64,000 bases of DNA from Telmatospirillum siberiense (GCF_002845745.1 NZ_PIUM01000007.1:116105-180104), one strand, 5' to 3'; positions 1 to 8,399 are shown, counted from the stretch's first letter. Made by a program: numbers and translations. The notes: generated from the sequence alone by a model not told the origin.

Positions 1-116
1 TTAAAAAACATATTGAGATGTGGTGAATTTTTATGTTTTTAATCATTAGAGAACAACATCGGATGGGGTTAGAGGCCTGATTGAGCGGGCCCGCCCCCCG
101 GTTATCGGAGAATGAA

Positions 117-1424
117 ATGTCCACGACGATCACCAGGGTCACAGCCCGAGATATCCGTTTCCCCACATCGAAAAGCCTCGACGGATCCGACGCGATGAAC
201 GCCACGTCGGACTATTCGGCCACCTATGTGACGTTGGAAACCGATTCTTCCCTGGGTTTGCAGGGCCATGGCCTGACCTTCACCATCGGACGCGGCAACG
301 AACTGTGCGTGGAGGCGGTGAAGTCGCTTGCGAAGCTGTTCGTTGTCGGCCGGACGCTGGAGGACATCACCGCCAATTTCGGCGCTTATTGGCATGAGAT
401 CGTCGCCGGTGACTGCCAGTTGCGATGGGTCGGTCCCGAAAAGGGCGTCATTCATCTGGCCACGGCGGCCATCATCAATGCGATTTGGGACCTTTGGGCC
501 AAGCAGGCCGGCAAGCCGGTGTGGAAGCTGCTGGTCGACATGTCGCCGGAAGAATTGGTCCGCTGCGTCGACTTCACCTATCTGACCGACGTGCTCACGC
601 CCGAGGAGGCGATCGCCCTTCTGCGCCGGGTGGAACCCGGCAAGGCGGCCCGCGAACGTGAAATGCTGGAACAGGGTTTCCCCGGCTATACCACGGCTGC
701 CGGGTGGCTCGGTTATTCCGAGGAGAAGATGCGCACCCTGGCGCGCGCGGCGGTGGCCGACGGCTGGACTCATCTCAAGCAGAAGGTCGGCGCGGATATC
801 GAACAGGATCTCCGCCGGGCCCGCATCCTGCGCGAGGAACTGGGGTGGGACCGCAAACTGATGATGGACGCCAACCAGACATGGGATGTCGATCAGGCCG
901 TCGAGAACATGCGCAAGCTGGCGGCGTTCGATCCCTGGTGGATCGAGGAACCGACCAGTCCCGACGACGTTCTGGGGCATGCCGAGATTCGCCGGCGCAT
1001 CCATCCCATCGGCGTGGCCACCGGGGAACATGCCCATAACCGGGTGATGTTCAAGCAGTTCTTCCAGGCCAAGGCTTTCGATTTCTGCCAGTTGGATCCG
1101 GCCCGCCTGGGTGGCCTGAACGAGGTTCTCGCCGTGGTTCTGATGGCAGCGAAGTTCGGGGTTCCGGTCTGCCCGCATGGCGGTGGCGTCGGCCTTTGCC
1201 AGTATTCCCAGAACATCGTTCTGTTCGATTACATCGCGGTGGCGGCATCCCTGGAAAACCGGGTTTTGGAATATGTCGATCATCTTCACGAGAATTTCGT
1301 GGAACCGATCGTGATCAGGCGCGGCCGCTACATGCCGCCCAAGCTTCCCGGATACAGCGTCACGATGAAGGAGCAGTCCCTGGACCGCTTCGCCTATCCG
1401 CACGGCGCGGAGTGGATCTCCTGA
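117..1424 (+). CDS. L-fuconate dehydratase (enolase superfamily)
   Basis: Predicted cytosolic Mg-dependent dehydratase that converts L-fuconate to 2-keto-3-deoxy-L-fuconate in oxidative fucose breakdown. The 435-residue protein has the mandelate-racemase-type layout: the KxK base at K221/K223, metal ligands D251 (MMDANQTWD), E277 (WIEEPTSPDD) and E304 (GEHAHNR), and catalytic H354 in PHGGGVG. These lie a constant three residues from the positions I recall for the Xanthomonas fuconate dehydratase, which supports the specific function. The ATG at 117 is chosen because TCGGAG sits six bases upstream; an in-frame TTG at 81 has no such signal. A sugar-acid-type carrier follows on the same strand. 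Other acid-sugar dehydratase substrates remain possible. Confidence 0.87.
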   Translation: MSTTITRVTARDIRFPTSKSLDGSDAMNATSDYSATYVTLETDSSLGLQGHGLTFTIGRGNELCVEAVKSLAKLFVVGRTLEDITANFGAYWHEIVAGDCQLRWVGPEKGVIHLATAAIINAIWDLWAKQAGKPVWKLLVDMSPEELVRCVDFTYLTDVLTPEEAIALLRRVEPGKAAREREMLEQGFPGYTTAAGWLGYSEEKMRTLARAAVADGWTHLKQKVGADIEQDLRRARILREELGWDRKLMMDANQTWDVDQAVENMRKLAAFDPWWIEEPTSPDDVLGHAEIRRRIHPIGVATGEHAHNRVMFKQFFQAKAFDFCQLDPARLGGLNEVLAVVLMAAKFGVPVCPHGGGVGLCQYSQNIVLFDYIAVAASLENRVLEYVDHLHENFVEPIVIRRGRYMPPKLPGYSVTMKEQSLDRFAYPHGAEWIS

Positions 1425-1502
1425 AGCTCCATCCTACTGAAGCAAAATAAAAAAATGCCGCCGCCATCGGGTGATGGACCGGGGCATCGTCAAACGGAGG
1501 AA

Positions 1503-2837
1503 ATGATGACTACGACGGCGACGGTTCACGCGGACGCCCTGGCGAGGGCGATCAAAAAATCGGCGGTACGGCTGCTTCCATTCCTGGCCCTCATGTATGC
1601 GTTGTCCTTCGTCGATCGGGCCAATGTCGGATTTGCCAAGATCGCCTATCAGGCAGATACGGGCATCAGCAATGCCGCCTATGCCTTCGGTGCCGGCATC
1701 TTCTTCATCGGCTACGCCATCTTCGAAGTGCCCAGCAATCTGATCCTGCACAAGATCGGCGCGAAGATCTGGATGAGCCGGATCATGGTGACCTGGGGCA
1801 TGGTTTCCGCCTCCATGATTTTCGCGACGACCGAAACCTCCTTTTATGTCGTAAGGTTCCTGCTGGGAGCGTCCGAAGCCGGTTTCTTCCCCGGCGTCAT
1901 TCTGTTCCTGACCTATTGGTTCCCGGCCAAGCAGCGTTCCCGCGCCTTGGGCTTGTTCTATTTCGGCGTGCCTTTGGCCATGCTGTTCGGCAGCCCCCTT
2001 TCGGGCTACCTGCTGGATATGCACGGCATGTTCGGCTTCACCAACTGGCAATGGATGTTCATCGTCGAGGGGCTGTCGGCTTCGGTCGTCGGCGTCATCG
2101 CCTTCTTTTACCTGGACAGCCGTCCGAAAACGGCCAAATGGCTGGCCGAGGACGAGCGGGCCGCGCTGATCTCGGAAATCGAGGCGGAAGAGGCGGTCAA
2201 GGTGAAGAACGCCCCCAACTCGGTGTTCGGCGTGTTGAAAAGCGGCCGTGTCCTGCTGTTCATCGCCATATATTTCTGCATCCAGATCGGCAATGCGCCC
2301 CTGGCCTTCTATCTTCCCTCGAAGCTCGCCTCCTCGATGGGCGGGCAGGTTAATTTCATGGTCGGTCTGCTGCTGTCGGTTCCATGGCTTTGCACCATCT
2401 TCGCCATGCGTCTGGCCACCAAATTCGCCGATCGCCACGACAATCACCGCGTGGTCGCCACCTGCATGCTGGCGGCCGGCATTCTGGCTTTCGCCTCGCT
2501 GTCGGTGATCACCACTCCGGTCCTGACGGTTCTCGCCTTCTGCATCGCCATTCCCGGATTGGTGGCCTGCCAGCCGGTGTTCTGGAGCCTGCCCACCCGT
2601 TATCTGGGGGGAACGGGCGCCGCCAGCGGGATCGCCTTCATCGTGTCCATCGGTAATCTGGGCGGCTTCGTTTCGCCGCAGATCAAAGCCTATGCCGACA
2701 CCCTTTCCGGAAACACCAATACCGGCTTCCTGGTGGTGGCCATCCTGTGCTTCGTCAGCGTGTTGCTGATGTGCACTCTTCCCCATCAGCCGGCGGCCAA
2801 GCCGGTGGCGGTCGGCTCCGAGGTGGAAACCGCCTGA
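1503..2837 (+). CDS. MFS transporter, anion:cation symporter (ACS) family
   Basis: Inner-membrane secondary carrier of about 444 residues with around 12 hydrophobic segments. The stretch LSFVDRANVGFAKI after the first membrane helix is typical of the ACS family (glucarate, galactonate, tartrate and phthalate carriers). It lies 78 bases after the fuconate dehydratase gene, so an acid sugar such as L-fuconate is the probable cargo; this is inference from context. GGAGG at 1496-1500 precedes ATG-ATG at 1503 and 1506, and the second ATG has the better spacing. A rho-independent terminator follows directly, closing a two-gene unit. Confidence 0.85.
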   Translation: MMTTTATVHADALARAIKKSAVRLLPFLALMYALSFVDRANVGFAKIAYQADTGISNAAYAFGAGIFFIGYAIFEVPSNLILHKIGAKIWMSRIMVTWGMVSASMIFATTETSFYVVRFLLGASEAGFFPGVILFLTYWFPAKQRSRALGLFYFGVPLAMLFGSPLSGYLLDMHGMFGFTNWQWMFIVEGLSASVVGVIAFFYLDSRPKTAKWLAEDERAALISEIEAEEAVKVKNAPNSVFGVLKSGRVLLFIAIYFCIQIGNAPLAFYLPSKLASSMGGQVNFMVGLLLSVPWLCTIFAMRLATKFADRHDNHRVVATCMLAAGILAFASLSVITTPVLTVLAFCIAIPGLVACQPVFWSLPTRYLGGTGAASGIAFIVSIGNLGGFVSPQIKAYADTLSGNTNTGFLVVAILCFVSVLLMCTLPHQPAAKPVAVGSEVETA

Positions 2838-2864
2838 TTGCCGAACGGTTTCCGTGTAAGAAAA

Positions 2865-2907
2865 AAGAAGCGTGTTCCGCGTAATCGGGACACGCTTCTT
2901 CTTTTTC
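2865..2907 (+). terminator. Rho-independent terminator after the MFS gene
   Basis: An 11-bp perfect stem (AAGAAGCGTGT at 2865-2875 with ACACGCTTCTT at 2890-2900) is followed by CTTTTTC. It ends the fuconate dehydratase/transporter unit before the Rrf2 gene. Confidence 0.85.
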
Positions 2908-3027
2908 ATCCCGCAAGATGATATTGAGGGCGCTTCGACTTCGCCTGCGAAATTTGCGCTTCACGCGCGGACATTGACATGAGAAACGCCGCTGAGGCAC
3001 TCTCGCGGGCCACGGAGAAGGGCTAGA

Positions 3028-3474
3028 ATGCTTTCGGCAAAAGCGAAATATGGTCTCAAGGCGGCGCTCTATCTGGCCGAACGGGAAGGTGAGGGCGGTA
3101 TTCTGGTGGCGGATATTGCCGAAAGTCAGCGAATTCCCAAGAAGTTCCTCGACACCATCCTGCTCGAACTGAAGAACAACGGTCTGTTGTCCAGCAAGAA
3201 GGGCAAGGGGGGGGGATATATGTTGGCCCGCCCCGCGTCCAAGGTGATGGTCGGGCAGATCGTGCGTATTCTGGACGGACCCATTGCGCCGGTGGCCTGC
3301 GTCAGTCAGACCGCCTATCGTCCTTGCACCGACTGCACCAGCGAAGACGCCTGCCTGATCCGGCGGGTCATGCAGCGTGTGCGCGACGCGACGGCCGAAA
3401 TTCTCGACAACACCAGTTTACGCGATATGGCGACCGCGCCGCGACCTCCGGCCGTTCTCAATTACGAAATCTGA
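3028..3474 (+). CDS. Rrf2 family transcriptional regulator
   Basis: A 148-residue winged-helix regulator of the Rrf2/BadM family. The N-terminus (MLSAKAKYGLKAALYLAE) and the helix-turn-helix around residues 28-60 with GKGGGYMLARP are diagnostic. Cysteines at the dimerisation helix (VACVSQTAYRPCTDCTSEDAC) could bind an iron-sulfur cluster as in IscR, RirA or NsrR, although CymR-like members of the family do not use one. The nearest downstream units encode probable sulfur-compound transporters, so a role in sulfur or redox control is plausible but unproven. The gene stands alone, after a terminator and before an opposite-strand gene. Confidence 0.87.
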   Translation: MLSAKAKYGLKAALYLAEREGEGGILVADIAESQRIPKKFLDTILLELKNNGLLSSKKGKGGGYMLARPASKVMVGQIVRILDGPIAPVACVSQTAYRPCTDCTSEDACLIRRVMQRVRDATAEILDNTSLRDMATAPRPPAVLNYEI

Positions 3475-3493
3475 TCGCCCTTCCGGGCGGGCG

Positions 3494-3694
3494 TCATCGC
3501 GTCGGATGGGGCTTTTCGACCAGCCGCCATTCGAAGTGCGGGGTGTTGTCATAGACCCGGACGAGCGCGCGGGAGGCCTCGTCGCCGTTATTGAGATGTC
3601 GGGACAGGGGCCAGGCGATGGCCATGACACCTGCCGCGATCAGCAGGGCCTGGCGATATTGGCCGATCAAATCGCGCAGTTGACGAACCCACAT
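3494..3694 (-). CDS. Small single-pass membrane protein, unknown function
   Basis: A 66-residue protein that I do not recognise. One hydrophobic segment (about residues 16-30, ALLIAAGVMAIAWPL) follows a short basic N-terminus, and the remaining 35 residues are polar and probably periplasmic. A CGGAG ribosome site lies about seven bases upstream of the ATG, which supports real translation. It is the next gene downstream of the RlmJ-like gene, about 210 bases away on the same strand, and may be cotranscribed with it. Confidence 0.5.
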   Translation of the reverse strand: MWVRQLRDLIGQYRQALLIAAGVMAIAWPLSRHLNNGDEASRALVRVYDNTPHFEWRLVEKPHPTR

Positions 3695-3903
3695 TTTCCA
3701 TCTCCGTAGTCCAGGCCGTCGGCAAGCGTGACGGATCTCCTGTTTCCAGAACGTTTTGCGGCTTGTTGTTCAAGCCCTTGGCCTTGGCGCACGCCTCTGC
3801 GTGCTTGGCCCGAGAAGCGTCATCGGCAACTGTAGGGCCTTTCCCCGTAAGGCTTCGACGGGGGAATTCATCAAAATTCCATAAACGTCCGGCCGTTGTG
3901 CGC

Positions 3904-4722
3904 TCAGATGCTGTAATCATCATGACGGGGCAGGCGGGTGGTGAAGGTCCCGCCCAGCAGACCCGCCAGCAGACGCAAGTCGGGCAGGATGTCGAGAAGC
4001 AGTGTCTCGGCGCCACCGCCCAGCAGAATGCCGGTTCCGCCATCTTCCGTCATCAGTTCCAGCCCGGTGCGGCCGATCTGGTCGATCGGCGCCTGCGGGG
4101 CGTCGATGGCATAGCTGATCATGTAGGGAACCTTGAGAGTCTCCAGCAGCAACGCCGCATCGATGGCAAAAGTGGGGTCGCGGGCGTCGTCCGCCGGCGG
4201 ATCGATGAAGACGAAATCGGGGGCCGCCCGCAGCGAGAGTTGCGAGCGCAGGAACGAAAACCAGTCCAGGCTCCAGAAGCGGACCCAGGTTCCCTCGCGG
4301 TAGCCCCGTCCCTTGGCGACCAGGGTCGCGTCGATGTCATTAACGTCGATTTCGACCACCAGGCGTTCGCCGCCGGCCGACCCGATCACCCGCCCTGCCA
4401 GCACCCAGGAGCCGGGATGCTCATCGTCCGGTAGATGCGGTTCCAGCCCGGCGAAATAATCATCGGCGGCAAAGGAACGCCGTTCGGCGAACAGACGATC
4501 GAGGAGTGGACCGGGTTTGGGAATACGGCCCGAACCGGCATGGGTGTCCACATAGCAGAACGGAATGGCGCCATCGGCCGCCTGGGCAGCGGTCATCCTG
4601 GCCATTCGTCCCAGCGCCCGTGCCAGGATGAAATGATTCCACAAGGTCCTTCGGGCATCCGCCATCGTGGTAGCCGTCCAGACATGAGAAAGCGCAGCCG
4701 CCATAATCAGCATTAATTTCAT
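3904..4722 (-). CDS. RlmJ-like SAM-dependent methyltransferase homologue
   Basis: A 272-residue protein with two motifs of the RlmJ/DUF519 group: YVDTHAGSGRI (SAM-binding loop) at about residue 55 and FVFIDPPADD (catalytic DPP) around residue 160. RlmJ methylates the N6 of A2030 in 23S rRNA, but this protein is divergent: the usual N-terminal HAGNHADVLKH is absent and the catalytic motif reads DPPAD in place of DPPYE. The target is therefore unknown. The start is uncertain: the ATG at 4722 lies inside an inverted repeat and lacks a good ribosome site; ATGs at 4713 and 4704 are alternatives. It is divergent from the Crp/Fnr gene. Confidence 0.6.
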   Translation of the reverse strand: MKLMLIMAAALSHVWTATTMADARRTLWNHFILARALGRMARMTAAQAADGAIPFCYVDTHAGSGRIPKPGPLLDRLFAERRSFAADDYFAGLEPHLPDDEHPGSWVLAGRVIGSAGGERLVVEIDVNDIDATLVAKGRGYREGTWVRFWSLDWFSFLRSQLSLRAAPDFVFIDPPADDARDPTFAIDAALLLETLKVPYMISYAIDAPQAPIDQIGRTGLELMTEDGGTGILLGGGAETLLLDILPDLRLLAGLLGGTFTTRLPRHDDYSI

Positions 4723-4744
4723 GTTATTACTAATTGAAATAACA
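4722..4744. promoter_or_regulatory. Inverted repeat in divergent control region
   Basis: TGTTATT (4722-4728) and AATAACA (4738-4744) form a perfect 7-bp dyad with a 9-bp spacer, placed between the divergent RlmJ-like and Crp/Fnr genes and overlapping the start codon of the former. The size suits a dimeric regulator site. The adjacent Crp/Fnr protein is a natural candidate binder, but the sequence is not a standard FNR (TTGAT-N4-ATCAA) or CRP (TGTGA) box. Confidence 0.4.
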
Positions 4745-4874
4745 TAGCACAGATGTTTTGAGGGAGGGAAACGTCCATCGCTATGCCTTTCGCGAGGGAG
4801 TTGCCGGTTCTTGGATCTTTCCGCGCGCAAAGGGCGATCTGGCGAAAGGCCCATTGAAAGCGCATATTTTCCAA

Positions 4875-5555
4875 ATGAAGACCGTAAAATCAGACTGGCT
4901 ACCTCTTTTTCCTCAATTCCAGGCACTGGACGCCGAGACCGCTCGCTCGCTGAGGGACGGCGCCCGGCTGGTCACTCTGCCGGCGGGGACGGTCCTGTTC
5001 CGCGAAGGAGAGCTTTGCGACAATTTCCTGCTGTTGCTGCATGGCAAGGTCCGCGTCCAGAAGGTCGCCGCGTCAGGACGCGAGATGGTGCTCTATCGGG
5101 TGGAAAGCGGCGAAAGTTGCATCCTGACCACCTCCTGCCTGATGGCCAGCGAGGCCTATAGTGCCGAAGGCGTCGCTGAAACCGAGGTTCGAGCGGCCGT
5201 CGTCGGCGATGCCCTGTTCCACGATCTGCTCGGGCGGTCGGCGGTTTTCCGACGTTTCGTCTTCGGTGCCTGCGGTCAGCGTCTGGCCGATCTGCTGTGT
5301 CTGCTCCAGGAGGTGGCTTTCGGCCGTATCGATGTTCGTCTCGCCCAGATACTGCTCGATCAGCCCGTCAGGGAGGGAGCGATCCGGACCACCCATCAGA
5401 CGCTGTCGGTCGAATTGGGGACCGCCCGCGAGGTGGTCAGCCGTCAGTTGAAGGATTTCGAACGCCGCGGTTGGGTGAAGCTGGGGCGCGGATCCATCGT
5501 ACTCTTGCAGCCGGACGCATTGGCGGCCGTGAGCGATCCCCGCTCCCTCCTGTGA
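4875..5555 (+). CDS. Crp/Fnr family transcriptional regulator
   Basis: A 226-residue regulator with an N-terminal cyclic-nucleotide-binding-like beta barrel (about residues 15-125, with PAGTVLFREGELCDNF) and a C-terminal winged helix whose recognition segment reads TAREVVSRQLKDFERRG. It lacks the N-terminal four-cysteine cluster of true FNR. A cysteine pair in GESCILTTSC, plus several others, could sense thiol or redox state. DUF2892 and YeeE/YedE genes follow on the same strand, the usual neighbours of sulfur-responsive Crp/Fnr proteins. The start at MKTVKSDW fits family length; a longer in-frame form from TTG 4758 is possible. Confidence 0.83.
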   Translation: MKTVKSDWLPLFPQFQALDAETARSLRDGARLVTLPAGTVLFREGELCDNFLLLLHGKVRVQKVAASGREMVLYRVESGESCILTTSCLMASEAYSAEGVAETEVRAAVVGDALFHDLLGRSAVFRRFVFGACGQRLADLLCLLQEVAFGRIDVRLAQILLDQPVREGAIRTTHQTLSVELGTAREVVSRQLKDFERRGWVKLGRGSIVLLQPDALAAVSDPRSLL

Positions 5556-5677
5556 CTAGGTTACAGACGGAGGCCCCTTTTGGATGGTCTCCTCTCCGTC
5601 GTTATTCCAAGCAACCAAGGGCTCATGAAACGATGACGCATCGTTTCTCGGCTCCTTGATGGTGGAGGACCACGCGG

Positions 5678-5872
5678 ATGTTCGGAAAAAATATCGGTCT
5701 TATCGATCGAGCCGCCCGGGCCGTGCTCGGATTAGCTTTGATCATCTGGGCTCTTCTCGGCGGGCCGCTGTGGGCCTGGATCGGCGTCTTGCCTCTGGCG
5801 ACGGCGGCGGTTTCCTTTTGCCCTGCCTATGCCCTATTGGGGCTGCGGACCTGTCCCCGACCGAAAAGCTGA
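5678..5872 (+). CDS. DUF2892 (YgaP-like transmembrane) protein
   Basis: A 64-residue inner-membrane protein with two hydrophobic helices (about 14-28 and 33-52) and the family hallmark FCPAYALLGLRTC near the C-terminus. The domain also forms the membrane part of the rhodanese YgaP, linking the family to sulfane-sulfur handling. It sits between the Crp/Fnr regulator and two YeeE/YedE half-transporters, a recurring sulfur-metabolism arrangement. GTGGAGG lies about 12 bases before the ATG, a slightly long spacing. Confidence 0.8.
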   Translation: MFGKNIGLIDRAARAVLGLALIIWALLGGPLWAWIGVLPLATAAVSFCPAYALLGLRTCPRPKS

Positions 5873-5880
5873 AATCCGTC

Positions 5881-6288
5881 ATGTGGCATGACATCGTGTT
5901 GGCCTTGGCCGGCGGCTGCTTGATTGGCCTGGCGGCGGGTCTGTTCTATCTGGTCAACGGACGGATTCTGGGCATCAGCGGTCTTGCCCAATCGCTGCTC
6001 GGTCGCTGGCCGGCCCGGGCGTCGGAGTCCGTGCTGTTTTTCGCAGGCTTGCTGGTTGGCGCGCTGGTTCTTGCCGATCCGGCCAGATCCCTTGCCCTGG
6101 TTCCCACGCCCAGGCTGCTTTTCGCCGGTCTGCTTGTCGGGATCGGCGTTCGCCTGGCCAATGGATGCACCAGTGGCCATGCGGTTTGCGGGCTGGCCAG
6201 GGGGGCGCGGCGTTCTTTGGCCGCGACCGCGTTTTTCATGGCGAGCGCCGCGCTGACCGTCATCCTGGTGAAAGTGATCGGATCATGA
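5881..6288 (+). CDS. YeeE/YedE family half-transporter (first subunit)
   Basis: A 135-residue inner-membrane protein with about four helices. It carries the YeeE/YedE (TsuA/PmpA-like) signature NGCTSGHAVCGLARG near residue 100. Family members import thiosulfate or other sulfur compounds, and the two cysteines in the signature relay the substrate. In this organism the permease is split into two small genes, of which this is the first. It begins eight bases after the DUF2892 stop and overlaps the second subunit by four bases (ATGA). Confidence 0.82.
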   Translation: MWHDIVLALAGGCLIGLAAGLFYLVNGRILGISGLAQSLLGRWPARASESVLFFAGLLVGALVLADPARSLALVPTPRLLFAGLLVGIGVRLANGCTSGHAVCGLARGARRSLAATAFFMASAALTVILVKVIGS

Positions 6289-6707
6289 TGCGGAGTGTCG
6301 TTGCTGTCGTCGCCGGCCTGCTGTTCGGGGCCGGCCTGGCACTGTCGGGGATGGTCGACCCCGCCAAGGTTCTTGGCTTTCTCGATATCACCGGGGCATG
6401 GGATCCCAGCCTCGGAGGTGTGATGGCGGCGGCGATCCCGATGACCGCGTTATTCTATTATCTGGGACGCCGTCGGGGCGTTTCTCTGTCGGGCTCGCCT
6501 TTGCCCGAACCGCCTTCGAAGGTGATCGACGCCCGTCTGATCGGTGGCTCCATCATCTTCGGCATCGGATGGGGGTTGGCCGGGTTGTGCCCCGGGCCGG
6601 CCATCGCCGATCTCGCCCTGGATGGGCGGGTGCTGCCGTTCGTCGTCGCCATGGCGGTCGGCATGATCCTGGTAAAAGCGATCCGGAGAATTCCCATCAT
6701 TCATTGA
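6285..6707 (+). CDS. YeeE/YedE family half-transporter (second subunit, DUF6691-like)
   Basis: A 140-residue inner-membrane protein that pairs with the preceding half-transporter. It starts at an ATGA overlap, so translation is coupled. Visible motifs are GLALSGMVDPAKVLGFLD near the N-terminus and GIGWGLAGLCPGPAI near residue 110, containing the conserved cysteine of the second YeeE/YedE repeat. Together the two proteins should form one sulfur-compound channel. A four-base alternative start (second ATG at 6288) is equally good. Confidence 0.82.
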   Translation: MMRSVVAVVAGLLFGAGLALSGMVDPAKVLGFLDITGAWDPSLGGVMAAAIPMTALFYYLGRRRGVSLSGSPLPEPPSKVIDARLIGGSIIFGIGWGLAGLCPGPAIADLALDGRVLPFVVAMAVGMILVKAIRRIPIIH

Positions 6708-6884
6708 TTATCCCGGCGAGCCGTTGATCTGGGCTGTTCGCCGCTAAGGGCCCGTTCCGCGATAACCGCGCCGACGTGGTGGTCGCGGGCACTAAGCCCG
6801 AGTGGCGTCTGAGCCAGGGTTTCCGCGGATGCGGAAACTCAACACTGATGACTTCAAGGGCCGTTATAATAAGGAGAGAGCACG

Positions 6885-7232
6885 ATGGTTAAGGATTGGC
6901 AGAAGATCGCGGGCGACCTGGGCGGGGCCATCGCCAAGCTGCATACGGGCATTCCCGATGTGATGAAGGCGTTCCGCGCCATGGACGCCGCCGTGTCCAC
7001 CGACGCGGCCTTGTCGCCGAAGACCAAGGAACTGATCGCCCTCGCCCTCGGCGTCGCCGCCCGCTGTGACGGCTGTCTGGCCTTCCATGCCAAGGCCGCC
7101 CGCAAACATGGCGCCGCGCGCGAGGAAATTCTCGAGACCATCGGCATGGCCATCTACATGGGCGGTGGCCCCTCGGTCATCTATGGCGCCCAGGCCTTGG
7201 AGGCCTTCGATCAGTTCAGCGCCGCCGACTGA
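6885..7232 (+). CDS. Carboxymuconolactone decarboxylase / AhpD-like protein
   Basis: A 115-residue all-helical protein of the carboxymuconolactone decarboxylase family. The motif CDGCLAFHAKAA contains the CxxC and following histidine of the AhpD peroxidase-like branch, so an alkylhydroperoxidase or redox function is more likely than decarboxylation. AAGGAG lies upstream of the ATG with normal spacing, and TTATAAT just before it may be part of a promoter. It is a single gene between the sulfur-transport unit and the pstS-like gene. Confidence 0.85.
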   Translation: MVKDWQKIAGDLGGAIAKLHTGIPDVMKAFRAMDAAVSTDAALSPKTKELIALALGVAARCDGCLAFHAKAARKHGAAREEILETIGMAIYMGGGPSVIYGAQALEAFDQFSAAD

Positions 7233-7253
7233 TAGACCTTTACAGGATTCATC

Positions 7254-7271
7254 TTGTCATCGGAGTGTCAC
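7254..7271 (+). promoter_or_regulatory. Pho-box-like site upstream of pstS-like gene
   Basis: TTGTCAT-CGGA-GTGTCAC reproduces the 7-4-7 architecture of a PhoB box (consensus CTGTCAT-N4-CTGTCAC) with one mismatch in each heptamer. It lies 66 bases before the ATG of the PstS-like gene, so phosphate-starvation control by PhoB is a strong inference. Confidence 0.6.
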
Positions 7272-7336
7272 GTGGCTGTGGAGGAGGAAAGAGGCAGTAT
7301 GTGCCCGTCTTTTTCCACAGCCAGGAAATTCCGGTT

Positions 7337-8356
7337 ATGAATGCCAAGATGTTCGTTTTCGCCGCCATGGCGACGGTGGCCCTGACGGCCAATGCCGAGG
7401 CCCGCGATCAGATCAGGATCGTCGGTTCCTCGACGGTTTATCCCTTCGCCACGACCGTTGCCGAGAATTTCGGCAAGACATCCGGCTTCAAGACGCCGGT
7501 GGTCGAAAGCACCGGATCGGGCGGCGGCTTCAAGCTGTTCTGTGCTGGCGCCGATGAGAACACTCCCGACGTCACCAACGCCTCCCGCCGCGTTACCGCC
7601 GGCGAAGTGGCGGCCTGTGCCGCCAACGGCGTCAAGGACATCACCGAAATCGTCATCGGATACGACGGCATCGTGATCGCCAATGCCAAGGCCGGTCCGA
7701 AATATGCCCTGACCAAGGAACAGATTTTCAAGGCGATCGCCAAGACTGTCCCCGTTGACGGCAAGCTGGTGCCCAACCCCTATAAGAAGTGGAGCGACGT
7801 CGATCCCTCCCTGCCGGCTGAAGCCATCGTCGTCTTCGGCCCCGCCTCCAACCATGGCACCCGCGACGCCCTGGTCGAGCTGGTGATGGACGAGGCCTGC
7901 CCCAAGTTCCCCGAGATCAAGGCGCTCTCCGGCGATGCCAAGAAGGTGGCCTGTGATGCGGTGCGCGAAGACGGCGCCTTCATCGAGGTTTCGGAAGACT
8001 ATAGCCTGGTCATGCAGAAGCTGCAGAGCCAGCCGCACGCCGTCGGTGTCCTGACCTTCAGCTATCTCGATCAGAATGGCGACAAGATCAAGGCGGCGAC
8101 CGTCGACGGCCAGACCGCGACCTACGAGAATATCGCCAGCAGCAAATATCCGGTGTCCCGTCCGCTCTATTTCTACGTCAAGAAGAGCCACGTCGGCGTG
8201 ATCCCCGGCATCAAGGAATACATTGCCGAATTCACCTCCGAGAAGGCGTGGGGCAAGAACGGTTATCTGGCGAGCAAGGGCCTGATCGCCATGCCTGACG
8301 ACCAGCGCAAGGCGGAAGCGGCGAAGGGCAAGGATCTGAGCAATCTGGCCCTGTGA
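7337..8356 (+). CDS. pstS: PstS-like phosphate ABC transporter substrate-binding protein
   Basis: A 339-residue periplasmic protein with an N-terminal signal peptide (cleavage probably after ANAEA). Phosphate-binding family motifs are IVGSSTVYPFATTVAENF at the mature N-terminus and ESTGSGGGFKLFCAG. It should deliver phosphate to a PstCAB permease, but no pstC, pstA or pstB lies nearby, so this is an orphan or moonlighting copy. The ATG at 7337 follows AGGA at 7323; a longer frame upstream lacks a ribosome site. A Pho-box-like sequence precedes it and a strong hairpin follows. Confidence 0.85.
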   Translation: MNAKMFVFAAMATVALTANAEARDQIRIVGSSTVYPFATTVAENFGKTSGFKTPVVESTGSGGGFKLFCAGADENTPDVTNASRRVTAGEVAACAANGVKDITEIVIGYDGIVIANAKAGPKYALTKEQIFKAIAKTVPVDGKLVPNPYKKWSDVDPSLPAEAIVVFGPASNHGTRDALVELVMDEACPKFPEIKALSGDAKKVACDAVREDGAFIEVSEDYSLVMQKLQSQPHAVGVLTFSYLDQNGDKIKAATVDGQTATYENIASSKYPVSRPLYFYVKKSHVGVIPGIKEYIAEFTSEKAWGKNGYLASKGLIAMPDDQRKAEAAKGKDLSNLAL

Positions 8357-8399
8357 TTGACTTCCGGCGCTCGTGTTTCACGGGTGCCGGTTCCTTTTC

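Noticed and set aside
1434..2909. 491-codon frame on the minus strand opposite the MFS gene
   Set aside because: Antisense shadow: the plus-strand protein is a clear 12-helix transporter, and the shadow is a low-complexity Gly/His/Arg-rich sequence.
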